From Gongronella butleri (taxonomy: Eukaryota > Mucoromycota > Mucoromycetes > Mucorales > Cunninghamellaceae), in NCBI GenBank assembly GCA_025201375.1, contig JAIWZP010000004.1:124001-188000 (forward strand): 64,000 nt of DNA. The letters are read 5' to 3'. This document shows positions 1-10,751 of the stretch, in pieces. The notes beneath the pieces were generated by a model. That model was not told where the DNA came from. It did not search any database and worked only from the letters and a program-made list of their open reading frames with translations. Made by a program: the position numbers and the translations under genes. How positions within the stretch are numbered: position 1 is the first letter of the stretch; each line of letters starts with the position of its first letter.

Positions 1-1867
1 TTAGAAACCATTGGCGCAAGTCTCACCTTGGTAAACAAGCGTGCAATGAGTGTTTCTACCGCAACATTGGTCATGTTCATGAAACAGGCTTGGTGAGTGT
101 GGCTCCAATATCATTGGCACTCGGAAAAATAAAAGATGGGAGTGTGTGTGTGATCTCACGCGTGCCTGCGGGCCTGTGGGCCTGTGTGACCGGTGCCTTG
201 GCATTTTGGCCCGTATTTCCCCCCCTCTTTATCGGCGCTCGTCCGCATTGACATCTGGAAGCGACTTTTTTTTTTTTCACGTCAGGATCGTTTTGGGGGG
301 GGGGTCACGATCCGCCGATTGTCTTTTGCCGAGCAGATGGTGCCTGCTCAATGGCCAATTTGGAGTGCCCCCGAGGCGGTTTCAAATCCGAGGAATTGAA
401 AAAAAAACATTATGTTTTTGAGCACGTTCATCCCAGCCAATGTGATGAGGAGGCGGCCCTGCGGAATTGAGCTTTTTTACTCACGCGAAACCCAAAGATT
501 CGTTTTTTGTGTGAAAGGGGCAATTGAGCTTGTTTTGGTACAATGCATCGCGGCATCACGCCATACAACGGGATTGCGGCGATACACGGGTTACCGTGCA
601 TTGAAGACGCGGGCATCCATTCGTCGCGACGGGGACAATCACGGACAAGAAAGGCTTGGATTTGCTTATTCATGGCGATCATTTGGTCTTTGAGCCCCAG
701 AGAGCAGCTGACAAAGCAAAAGACGGAAGGTCCTCGTTGGATGACAGCGCGACCAGCGAGTCTAGATGGGGGGGGGCGGATAAATTGGCAGCGGGCTCCT
801 GCAGGGAGAAGAGTGGACGTTTGCAGGGCTGACAAATTTTACCATTTTTGTGCCGTAAAATTCTGACTGATCATGAACAATGAGGGATCTGCTTGATCAA
901 AACCTGTTTTCCGTGTTTCATGCGGAATGGGGGGCCGAGAGTCCCCACCTGGTGGACTTGTTTTTTTTTCTCTTTCAAAAAAAATCTTTCAAAAAAAAAG
1001 TCCTTACTAAGTTCTTTTTTTTTGTTTTTTTTCTTAATAATGGACAGCCATTGGCCATCGTCAAGATCGGGGCAATTGGTCCATGGTCGGGCCATTGCTC
1101 TCAATGGATGGGTTCTTGCATCGCGTGTCACTTGTTGTTGATTCATCACGCACGATTAGCAAAATACAAGAAAAAGGCAATGCCACGTCCTTTGAAGGAT
1201 ATGGTGCCAGACTGTAGGTTACACAAATGCATGCCAGAATTGGGGGAGCGTGGAGAGCAAAAAGAGACAGTCCAACCAGGAGAGGCCAGGGCTGGTGGAA
1301 AAAGAATAGCCATTGGCTCCACTCCCCCCAAACTTCATGCCGCCTTCTCGGCAGGCAAAATGCCTTTTTATCCGTTCCCTATTTGGCGTCGGTCCGATGA
1401 GGTCCCCCCTTCCTCTCACCTGTCTCCGTACTTTAATGGATGGCCAGGACCAGGGATGTGTTCATCGATCGTCGCTTGTCGATGGGCCAAACACGCGTCC
1501 ATGATACTCAACAATGCGCAATTGTAACAAAAAAGAGGCAAGGTTTAGGTTTTTATTTTTCTTTGCTCAACAAAAGAAGTGTAAAGTGGAGATGTGAGAC
1601 AGAAAAAAAAAGGGGGGGGGAGGTGGGGAGGGGGGGGGGTGACGAGCCAAGGCGCGCCAATGGCCCAAAAAAAAGAGAAAAAAAAGGAACAGTATACACA
1701 CGTAAGCATCAAAGAAGAAAAAAAAAGTATCGACAAAAGGTCATATGCAATAAAAAGAGAGAATTATGAACACGACGGAGAGGCATAAGAAGCAATATGG
1801 AACATGGAATTTGTATGAAAAAAAAAAGATGAAGAGCCTTTTGCGCAACAAAAAGGGACCGGTCCCT
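1..1867. other. Left-edge intergenic DNA
   Basis: I see no convincing gene over most of this stretch. It is rich in runs of A, T and G (for example G runs near 295-302 and 1611-1638). Its open frames are interrupted by homopolymer-coded Phe/Lys/Gly tracts. The one possible coding piece is a short minus-strand exon at 27-80, listed separately. Confidence 0.5.
27..80 (-). CDS. Possible first exon of a gene running off the left edge
   Basis: On the minus strand an ATG at 80 opens an 18-codon frame (begins MNMTNVAVETL) that ends at a plausible splice donor, AAG followed by GTGAGA, at 26. If real, it is the 5' exon of a gene that continues left of the window. It is too short to recognise, and a start codon close to a GTGAGA could occur by chance. 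Confidence 0.18.
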
Positions 1868-2926
1868 TTAGGCGCAAGCCAAGGGATTGGCGCTGGGCCT
1901 CTTCTTGGCGAGGCGCTTGGGCATCTTTTGGTGGGATTTGGTATGGCGTTTCATGTCATGCTTCCTTGCGAATCGCTTGTTGCAGGTATTGCAAATGAAC
2001 ATCTTTGGTCGATTGGGGTCGTGCGTCATGATGTGTTCCTTCATGTTGTTGGCGCGATTGCTTGTGTGGTTGCAATGAGGGCAACGATGCACCTTTTTTG
2101 ACTTTTTCTTGGCTGCGACGATGGGCGTCGCGTGCATCGACGGCGACAAGGCATTGAGATTGAGCATTGTCTGTGGTGGCGAGGGCAAAAATGGCGAAAT
2201 CGCGTCAATGGCGTCCGATGCCATGTAGAGCTGCTGGTGCTGCTGGTGCTGGTGTTGCTGATACATCATGTCCATGGCGTCAATGGAAGGTGTCATGGGC
2301 GAAAGCCAGTAATCACTCGAGGATTGTGGCGATTGCAGTTGCTGCTGCTGATGCTGTAATGAAGACTCGGGCTGCAGAGACGTCAATTGCATTGCTGGAG
2401 ACGGTGCCGACATCAATGCCTGCTCTTCATTGAGTGTAAAATCATCCATGGTCGGATAAACCCACATTTCCTGCTGATGCGACACATGCTGGGGGGATGG
2501 CGCCGTGGACATCAGGGTTGGCTGCGTGTCCATCACCATGGTTGTGTCAAAAGTCGTCATGTTCAATGCGTCTAAAAAGAAAAAAAAAAGGAGAAAAAGA
2601 TGCGTCAGAGCCACGTTTGGCCACCGGGGTCATGCATGATCCCCCCTTTTTTGTCTTTTTTGTTCGTTTCGTTGGTTACCTTGTTGGGTATGAGGGCTTG
2701 GCCAAGCTTCTTGGACAGTCGAGTGTGACGACAAGAGCGTCGACGTGGAAGAACACGTCGAGGAGCACGTGGAGATAAACGAATCATTGTTGGGTATCAC
2801 TTCAGGCTTGATCAGATAAGAAGGATCTTGCATGTAGCCATAAACCGAGTCGCATTGCGTCGGCTGGGGCGACGGCGGCGCGCAAGGTTTGTATATAATC
2901 TTATTGAAGAAAGCATTGAAAGCCAT
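1868..2926 (-). CDS. C2H2 zinc-finger transcription factor, two exons
   Basis: Predicted DNA-binding regulator of 316 residues. Exons are 2680-2926 and 1868-2571 (minus); the join G|AC restores an Asp codon and both splice sites are good. Two C2H2 fingers lie near the C-terminus: one with Cys-x2-Cys and two His in a short loop (CPHCNHTSNRANNMKEH...), followed by a canonical CNTCNKRFARKHDMKRHTKSH finger. A basic tail (KKRPSANPLACA) ends the protein. The long N-terminal part is rich in Gln, Ser, Pro and Met, as in activation domains. The two-finger C-terminal layout resembles fungal stress/carbon regulators of the Msn2 or Seb1 kind, but I cannot assign an orthologue. A TATA box sits about 125 bp upstream. 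The start is the first ATG that gives a normal N-terminus; an upstream in-frame ATG lies 10 codons earlier. Confidence 0.85.
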
Positions 2927-3067
2927 GATCAATGAATTTTTTTTTAAAAATGGCAAATAGCGCGTAAAAAGAGTAAAAAGAAAAAAAAAGGAGAGAGCTA
3001 AGAACGAGAGGGGAAGAAGAAAGAGAGCAAAAAATGTGATGGGTGATGCTTTATATAGCTTTTTTTC

Positions 3068-3100
<33 letters not shown>

Positions 3101-5272
3101 GGTGTGGCCCTGCGACCGCAGTTCATCGGAGTGCCAGGCCCGACAGCACGCCGTGCGTGATTACCTGGATGAATTGGGTCTTGCTCTTTACTCTTCTCCC
3201 CCTCTCCTCTCTCTCCCCCCTTTTTTTCTTTGCACCTTTTTGGCTTGAGCAAAAAGTGGCGACACAAAAATTTAGAAATGGAAGTAATGGAAATGAAAAA
3301 AGCACCTTGATGATGGATTGAAAAAGGGGAGAGGGCAGATCTATTTTCGTCATCATGGCCCAAAAAAAACATCTTGCATTGCTCCATGAGCCTCACACGA
3401 ACAAATTGCGCGAAAAAGAGTCGCGAAAAGTCACAAAGGAGACAATAAAGAGGCAAGTTAAAAATAATCCACTTGTTGATGGCTCCCCCTCCATTCGCTT
3501 TTGCACATCCAAACGCGCACCTCGGCACCCCCCAATCTTAATTTGCTCAAAATTCACCGGGATTCTGCTAGGAAAAAATAAAGGTGTGGGTGGTGATGAC
3601 TCTTTTGTTGTGTTTCGCTGCTTGGTGCTAGCCCATCACCTCTCCTGAGTTCCCATTTCGGGCTGCCTACATGATCCACTCTAAAATTGGCAATTGCCGT
3701 CGGCAATGTAGCCGTAATTCCCTTCTTTTTCAAACGGCCATATCGGCCGCTGAAAAATCAGGGCTCAACGGCAAATGGGCGGTGTTGGGAAAAAAAAAAT
3801 AAAATAAAAGAGCGGCAGCAGAACAAAAGATGGATAAACGAAAAAGCCATTGCGGCTTTCTCCGTGGTGTCATTTAATTTTTTCGATCTGTCAGCAAGAC
3901 AACCTGGAACCCGCCACCCATGGAGCGCGAATGGGGTCCCGCTCCTTTTGTGTTATGGGCTTCCAGGCGTCATGAATCAGCCGTGCATGGGTCGTAAAAA
4001 TGCCATTGGGCTTGCCAGGACCCTCATTGGTGTGAGGAAAAAATACGTGTTTTGCCAAGTTGGGGGAGTCATTGCGTCCACGCCACGCCACTTGCCTTGT
4101 TTGTTGTTTATTCAGCGAACTGTGTCACTCGCCCTCAATGTCACACGTCTCTCTCATCCTGCTTGACTCTCAACCAATTCCCTCTTTGCTCCCCCCTCCC
4201 CCAAAAAACCGCAAAAATCAAATCGAGCCGCCTCTTCCCCCTCGTTTTTTATGCCCTGCCCAGGGTGAACAGAGTTGACCCGCAGTTACACAGACCGTGC
4301 TCTGTCCCTTGGGGGGGGATGCTCAAGCGCGAAAGCCCATCCAACCCTTTTTTTTATTCCTTTGATCGTCATGCCAATTTTCTAGGCAAAACGGCTGGCT
4401 GTCGCGCTGACCACCGCGTTTCACACGCCTTGGCATTTATTTGCGCGCATTGTGATCCACCCCGCGAGAAGCTTAATTGTGCCCATCAGCCACCGTGTTC
4501 CCATTTTTTTTTGAGATCTGCCTTGGCACGCGGCGGATCCCGCACGCGCGGGGCTTGCCTGAATCTTGGTTTCTTATTATTTTTTTTTTTTTTTGCCAAG
4601 ACCAGGGATTCACGTTCAATCGAGATCCACTTGGGACGGCGTGGTAGCCGAGGTACACGTCAGGGGGGGCGGCATAGAGGGAGCATATCAAGCCGTTTCG
4701 TGGTTTTCAGCCACGGATGCAAGGCAATTCAGCCTCAATGATGCACTCCAAGCCGCGTGCGCATTAGCACACGCGTGCTTCAGCAGTAAAAGAGACTGAT
4801 TCATACATCATGTATGGATGGTTCCATCGAAACGTGTATAATCCGCAAAAAAAAACAATAAAAACGACGAAAAACGCGCGCAATCCTCGAGGTGCAAAGG
4901 AGAGTCATATCATCGGAGACAAAATTGGAAATATCCGTCTCGCATGAATTTGGCCAGACGCACGTGCTGTGTGCCTGCCAGTTGTGGGCAAAATTGATCT
5001 TTGTTTCCAAAATGAGCGCTCGATTGCGGAATTGCCCCAATCAACGGGGCGACCAAGCGGTAGGCGATTGGCCCATGCTTGCCTGAAAATGCAATTTTTC
5101 GTTGATGGCGATTTCCAACATGTCAAAAGGGTTGGGTTCGGTCAATGCCTCCTTGTGCGTGAAAAAAAAAGATTGAGGCCGATTTCTTTTGGGCAGTCCC
5201 CTTTTTTCCTTTCTCTTTTCGTTCTTTCCACGCTTCTCTCCCCCCTCTTTTCATCCTTTTTCACATTGTATT
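2927..5272. other. Long intergenic region
   Basis: Apart from the TATA box near 3053 I see no supportable gene. The longest open frame (4052-4741, plus) is rich in Cys, Arg and Phe, has no recognisable domain and crosses long T runs. The region shows pyrimidine-rich plus-strand stretches just before the TLC gene (5200-5265), typical of a fungal promoter/leader. Confidence 0.5.
3050..3057 (-). promoter_or_regulatory. TATA box of the C2H2 zinc-finger gene
   Basis: TATATAAA reads on the minus strand, about 125 bp upstream of the ATG at 2926. A long T tract (3069-3099 region) lies just beyond it. Confidence 0.5.
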
Positions 5273-6417
5273 ATGGATCCCACTCTCTTTGACACTTTGG
5301 GACTCGGTATGCTGCGCTACCACTGGCAAGTGGTGTTGTTGTCGGCTGTTATGTGCTGCATTATTTTTGAAACTTCCCGGGTCATCTCGCCGCTGCTGTT
5401 TCCCAAGACGTTCCAATTCTTCAAAGGCGTAAGTTTGTTGGGCATATGGCCTTTGAAATGGAAGAAAAAAGCTGATTTTATTTGATTTTCATGGCAAATT
5501 CCCCTCTTAGTACAACGCTCCCAATTGGCATGTTCACGTGGTGTCCACCATTCACTGCATCGTCGTCGTTCTCGGCTCGTTTTACATCCTGTCGGACGGC
5601 GTTCTCGCCAATGATAGAGTCTTTGGCTATAGCTATTGGTGTGCCAATATTTATTCCATTTCGTGCGGGTAAGATTCTCGATGAAATAGCGCAAAATTAG
5701 GCCATGGCACCCCGTGATCCCGTGCATTGGGCACCCACTCATCGGTTTTTTTTTTCTTCTTTTATCACAGCTACTTTTTGTGGGATACCTTTGTCGCGCT
5801 GCATTATGTGAAATACCAAGGCATCAGCATGGTGTGCCATGGTCTCGCTTCTTTTGCCGTCTTTATCTTTTCTTACGTAAGTTGATCAAATGGCGAGGAG
5901 CGCAGATGCCTGCGAGACCAAGGCCGCGGAAGGTGGCTCGGAGGGACGGAAAAAGGCGAAAAACAGACGAATGGAGCACAAAGATAGGGCAATTAGGGGC
6001 TCATTGTTACTTTTTTTTTTTATTTTGTTGTGCTAGAAACCCTTTGTCAACTATTATGGAGCCATCTTCCTTATGTATGAACTCTCTACGATCTTCTTGA
6101 ACTTTAATTGGTTTATGGTAATGCCGATTGGCGCGGGAAACAGGGTGCAATGGGCTGAATGCAACGGTAATTCTCACACAAAAGACCCGCATTCTGTTGT
6201 TTTAGGATAAGCTCGGCTGGACCGGCTCCAAGATTCAATTGATCAACGGCATTGTCTTGATTGCATGCTTCTTTGGCGCGCGTGTCGTCTTTGGCATCTA
6301 TATGACCATCCAAATGTGGAGTAAGATAGCAAAACAGAAAAAAAATGGATTTCTATGTCGCCAGTGCACGCCAAATGACATCAGGGTGGGCAAAAAGGCT
6401 GATTTCTCCTTTTTTTC

Positions 6418-6484
<67 letters not shown>

Positions 6485-6734
6485 CTAGCGGACGTTTATG
6501 CTGTGAAGGACCTGGTGCCTTTTAGGTGTAAGTTTTGCATGTGACCCCTTACAAGGGCGAAAAAAAAGGCGAACAACTAGCTCATCGGCCCCTTTTTTCC
6601 CTTTTTTCATAGACATTTTTGTGTATGGATGCGCCAATGCGGCCACGGTGACGCTGAATCTCTACTGGTTCCGCATGATGATCAACATGCTCCGCAAGAG
6701 ATTCCCGGCAAAGTCGGACAAGGCCCTCAAGTGA
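5273..6734 (+). CDS. TLC-domain multi-pass membrane protein (TMEM56/TLCD4-like), seven exons
   Basis: Predicted 258-residue integral membrane protein of the TRAM-LAG1-CLN8 (TLC) family. Exons: 5273-5428, 5511-5668, 5771-5876, 6037-6117, 6206-6320, 6489-6527, 6613-6734; their 777 bases give one open frame. Hydrophobic segments follow each other through most of the chain, including one around the conserved WHVHVVSTIHC motif (residues 57-67), a LWDTFVALHY segment and a MVCHGLASF segment, which match the spacing of TLC domains. The tail ends in basic residues (MLRKRFPAKSDKALK). Family members sit in ER or Golgi membranes and affect lipid synthesis or sensing; the TLCD4 type has no firmly assigned reaction. 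It is not a ceramide synthase, because the Lag1p motif is absent. Intron 5 carries a very long T run. Confidence 0.85.
6418..6479 (+). repeat. About 60-nt uninterrupted T homopolymer in an intron
   Basis: The polypyrimidine tract of TLC-gene intron 5 is an essentially pure T run of about 60 bases that ends 8 bases before the acceptor AG at 6487-6488. It is much longer than the 10-20 T tracts before other acceptors here. Confidence 0.9.
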
Positions 6735-7273
6735 AGAGAGAGAAAAGAAGAAAGAAGGAACTCAGATACCAGCTCGTGCGTTGCATGCTCCCTCCCTCTT
6801 CATCCCAGGAAACGTGAGCATAATGCATTAGCCTGTTTTCATTTTTACACCTGTAGATACCATGTTGTTTGATCATTGCTGTGACGCGTCGTGCTTCATC
6901 AGATCTCATTGTATTTCCAATTAAAACCCGCGTCGAGTCTTTTTTTTTTTTTTTTTTTTTTTTGCGATTGGCAAGTGCGCATGATAAGGGTGGAATAGAA
7001 TTTTGGACGTGAGATTGGCGTAAAAAATTCAGGGGTCGGATAAAAAAGATGGGGCAGGCACCTTTGTTTTCTGGAGTCATTTCTTTACAGCCGTGTAGCC
7101 TGTTCCTGACGGTGACCAACACGTATGGCGTAAGGGGTGCATGAATCCACGGCGTTCCTGCTCAATTGCCATTTGTGTCGAACAAAAAGTGCAATTTTTA
7201 TAAAGTGGCGTGAAACGCGTAAAAAGTTGCAGTCCGAGACATCAGTATCACACACCACTGTGAATTTTACGCC
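6735..7273. other. Intergenic region downstream of the TLC gene
   Basis: No gene is seen. A poly-T tract lies at about 6940-6963. It could contain the 3' end of the TLC transcript and a promoter for the doubtful small gene that follows (TTTATAAAG near 7197). Confidence 0.4.
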
Positions 7274-7582
7274 ATGAACAAGTTCCCCAAGCTTCTCGCC
7301 TCGCCATTGCCAGCTCAATTGGCCCATTCGTACACGGAATCGTCTGCTGGCCTGAAAACGATGCGTGCGCTCAAACCATCCATCTACATCAATCCCAAGT
7401 TTAAAAGAGAACTCGTCTTTGTTAAAAAGACGCCATCAAGCCAGGCCAAGCATATGTACAAAATCACCTACATTCGTCGTATTCACAGCAAAAAAGCGAA
7501 AGCATGCGCGCTGACGGCTCGAACCACAGGTAAGCAAGGACCATTGGACGCGCTCTTCTGCAATCATGATGTCCGTACAGTA
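7274..7582 (+). CDS. Doubtful small basic protein gene
   Basis: An ATG at 7274 opens a frame of about 85 codons (begins MNKFPKLLASPLPAQLAHSY) rich in Lys, Ser and Ala. It ends at a consensus donor, CACAG|GTAAGC (7530), with a candidate acceptor at 7579-7580. The candidate intron is 51 nt, divisible by three, and has no stop. A TATA-like TTTATAAAG lies about 75 bp upstream. I recognise no domain and could not find a convincing terminal exon: the frame runs into a poly-T tract. It may be a real short gene, a truncated one, or chance. Confidence 0.25.
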
Positions 7583-8799
7583 AAAAGAAAACACGTGGCT
7601 CCTGACGCGCTATTTTTTTTTTTTTTTTTTTGATCTGATCGTTGCATTTGTGTTCCGTGCCCATGGCATCGTCTTGAATTTTATTTTTAGGTCTTGATTG
7701 CCCACTTTTGGCCATGGATGCACGTTGACACTGGGCCAGGTGGGTCCATTGTGCCCACGGATCTTTGTCTCCCCCCAATTTTGATTTTCGCGCCTCTCTG
7801 CTTGTCTGTTTACTTTTTTTACCAGCCACAAATGCAGGCTTTGTTGCACGGGTCATGTGACTTTATGAAATAAACAAGACAATTCACTAGATGATTCAAC
7901 GCATGCAGCGCGTGCAAAGGGAAAACCCCATCTTTGCCTCCTTTTTCTGCTTCCCTGAATCACCCAAGCCTCGTCGTCCAATTTTGGACAAAAAGGGTCC
8001 TGGAGCCCGACCCTGTAACATAGCAAAACGCGCAATTTAGGACGAGGGGGGGTGGTCAGAGCCATTGCATTGGGTCGCATGCAAACAAAAGCAAAAGAAA
8101 AAAAGATTGGGGGCCATTGATTTACCCACGAGACGCCAAGACGCGAATGCCAAGCTGCGCGCAGCGCAAGGTAGCATCCTCTGGGGGTGCTACGGCGGTG
8201 CGCGTAGCTAGCGTGTCTCAGCAAATGCTGGTCAGCCACACATAAAATGCCAGGCAAAATAACGTGTTGTGGCGGCACGAATTGGGGGATCAGGGCCCAG
8301 GATCCAGGGAAACGATGCTGGGCACGGTACAACGCCATTCACGTGGATTGTGCGCGGCAAAAATGAACATCAAGTGACCCCGCACCAGCCGCGGTTTCGT
8401 CCATCTCCCATATCATGCTCGATCTGCACTTTCGTTTTGGCGCGAATTTGGTCACACCCTCGGTCCGCATGCATTCCAAGCCCCATCCAATCTTTTGCAG
8501 GAACGATATGATGGCATGGGGCGGTTTAACGAGCACATTCACAAGAATTGGCGTTGTGTGTTACCTTGATGTGCGCGATATGACTCGTCTGGATAATAAG
8601 CTAGGCAAACGCGCGGCAGCAACGCCGCCAACTTCCACTACGAACAAGAGATCCTTTTGAAACGAAAGAGACTGCGGCGATGCAATGCAACATTGACTGT
8701 GGTGGCACGGTCATTTGCCTGTCATCTCTGTTTTCTTCCATTTTGCTTTATTTTGCATCTTCAATTCTTGTGATTTGTGCAGGAATCTTTTGCACCAAC
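7583..8799. other. Intergenic region
   Basis: Only short unsupported open frames on both strands. I see no splice-joined gene and no RNA gene. Confidence 0.45.
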
Positions 8800-9840
8800 A
8801 AAATGCTACGCTTTCTCGTTCGAATGAGCCCACTTTCGCGGCGCTGCGATCGCTAGATGGCGTGCAACGACCATTTTCAAAAATGGTGGATTTTCCAAGG
8901 GGTGCAGTCAGGGAGTTGAAAAATGCAAAATTTAGGTCGCGCGGTCACCACGCCATTCACCCATATGGTACGCGTCTCTCATTTACCGGTAGAAATCGAA
9001 TAAAACTCAGAGGTCAATCGGCTGGTGTCGGCGTAAAATGCGTTTTTGGCCAAATTTTCGGCTCAAGGTCATCTCAACAAAAAATGAGTGTATCGACACG
9101 AAACATACACCAGTAGAATGAGTACGGCTTACTGCGTATGAAGATATTGGTGATCAATGAAAAAAAATGCTTTTTCGGTATTTTTGACACGGTTTTAAAA
9201 TCATATATGTTTTTCGACGCGTGATAAACCGCGTCAAGCGTCAAGTGGCACGCGCCTGTTCCTAATTAAACCCATGCACCCGGAATCTCTCTTGCTAATG
9301 GAAGCGTCGGCGCGGCTCTATGAACGCGTTATTCCCAAGTAATTCACCGTCGAAATTTAATCGAAAATTGCTCATTGCTCGTCAGTGACCAAATCGATCA
9401 CGTCCTTTTTAGGCATTTCTCGTCGTTTCGCCATGCGACGCATCTTGTGTGTGAGTTTGGTAGAATTCTGGAGACCCAAAAATTCGATTTTGGTTTTGGC
9501 GTCTCGTCATGGCCAAACTATGAAATGCTTGTGGCGCGTCCCCATTGATTTGTAACAGCTTGAGAGTCGCGCCCCACCAAAGCAACTCGCTTGTTGGTTC
9601 ACGAAAATGAGTGTTTTGGGACGCGACACTTTGTCTGGATGGCAAGTTCCAAAGCAACAAACGTTAATAAAGACTGCTTATATAGCTTCTCCCTAGAAAG
9701 TTGTCTGATTGACTTGCAATTTTAAACGAGTGACAATGGACACAAGCACGCAACGATTGCATGTTTTCTCGTCGCCCGAATATATGGTCGCTGAGAAAAT
9801 CGCAATTTCTACAGTTTGAACGTTTCTATGAATTCCACGC
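8800..9840 (+). repeat. Dispersed repeat R1, copy A
   Basis: A roughly 1-kb non-coding sequence recurs in diverged form at 30000-31160 (same orientation) and 37380-38090 (opposite orientation). Anchor words seen by eye are a GATTTTCCAAGG motif near the left end, TTGACACGGTTT.AAAATCAT in the middle, a GCTAGTGG/GCTAATGG block followed by GCGCGGCT, and ATTCTGG with GATTTTGGT near the right. It has no long open frame, so it is either a non-autonomous element or the remnant of one. Boundaries are approximate. Confidence 0.75.
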
Positions 9841-10059
9841 CTTGACAAGCAAGGCTGCATTTTTGAAGGCGAGGTGACGTGAATTGGCCAAATTCACGAT
9901 AGGGGCTGTGTTCTGCAATGTCAAATAAGCGAGCTGGTTGCTTCGCACAGTGCAATTTGAATCAAAAATGGTCTTTTTTGACGCATTTTCCAAGGCCCGC
10001 CGCTTCTTTCTTTGTTCCCCTTTTATTTCAACTCGCGCTTCCCTCGCGCAGGTCGCTCC
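9841..10059. promoter_or_regulatory. Upstream region of the BORC-like gene
   Basis: No separate gene. A pyrimidine-rich stretch (10004-10051) precedes the ATG and looks like a promoter/leader, or the 3' part of a leader intron ending CGCAG at 10047-10051. Confidence 0.3.
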
Positions 10060-10622
10060 ATGGACAACAGCCAGCCTCCGTCACCATCCACACACCAGTC
10101 TGACGCGTTGTCTGTGCCAACGTCTATTCCCCTGGATATGGACGCGTACAAGGCACTTGAGAACCGGGCTCTCGAGCTCCACGACAGCGTGCTTGAGTCC
10201 ATCGAGCGCCTGAATCAGCGACTCGACCAGGTAAAAAAAAGTGCCGTTTGGCCCTGTTTTCCCGCTACGGGTCCCCTGATCTCCAATTTTTCTTTCGCAG
10301 ATGCATGCGGATGTGGGCGAATCGGAGCTAGTGTACGCGTCTGCGGTGGACAGGCTGAATGAGGACGTGTCGACATGCATCCAAGACACCACTTTTATGA
10401 TTGCAGTTTGCGACGAGCTCGAAAAGGATTTTGGGCAAGTGAACCAGCTATCCACTATGGTGTAAGGAATGCCCGACCAAAGGGAAATGGTCATGACTCT
10501 CACCTCCATTTGAATTATTATCATTTATTTTTTTTTTTTGTAGGAAACGACTCGACCAGCGGCTCAATGTCATGCTTGACAGCCTTTTACATCAACAGCG
10601 AGCCATTGGCGCCAAGTCGTAG
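10060..10622 (+). CDS. Coiled-coil protein resembling BORC subunit 6 (lyspersin), three exons
   Basis: Predicted 136-residue, largely helical protein. Exons: 10060-10230, 10301-10461, 10544-10622, all phases consistent. After a Ser/Pro N-terminus of about 25 residues come heptad-like helices, with a conserved-looking segment CIQDTTFMIAVCDELEKDF followed by a leucine-patterned tail. This order (helix, Q-T, CDEL/CEEL, long terminal helix) resembles the C-terminal domain of lyspersin, a subunit of the BLOC-one-related complex that links lysosomes to Arl8 and kinesin. The assignment is by pattern only; another BLOC-1/BORC subunit is possible. An in-frame upstream ATG (10012) would add 16 residues; I prefer the second because it begins a normal disordered N-terminus. 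It converges on PEX7 with about 130 bp between stop codons. Confidence 0.6.
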
Positions 10623-10751
10623 CACGTGATCTCGCCCACCCCCCGTCCCTCTGACCGGCGCGTCTCCTGTTGGCTTATATTCCACAAAAAAATAAAGTAT
10701 CGAGCAAATAAAATACGATTTTTCTTTATTTTATCCCAATTTTTTCTTTTT

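Noticed and set aside
880..1527. A 215-codon plus-strand frame
   Set aside because: It crosses several homopolymers that code Phe and Lys runs, has no recognisable motif, and no splice or promoter context.
4052..4741. A 229-codon plus-strand frame
   Set aside because: No ATG at its start, crosses T runs, composition unlike neighbouring coding DNA, no domain.
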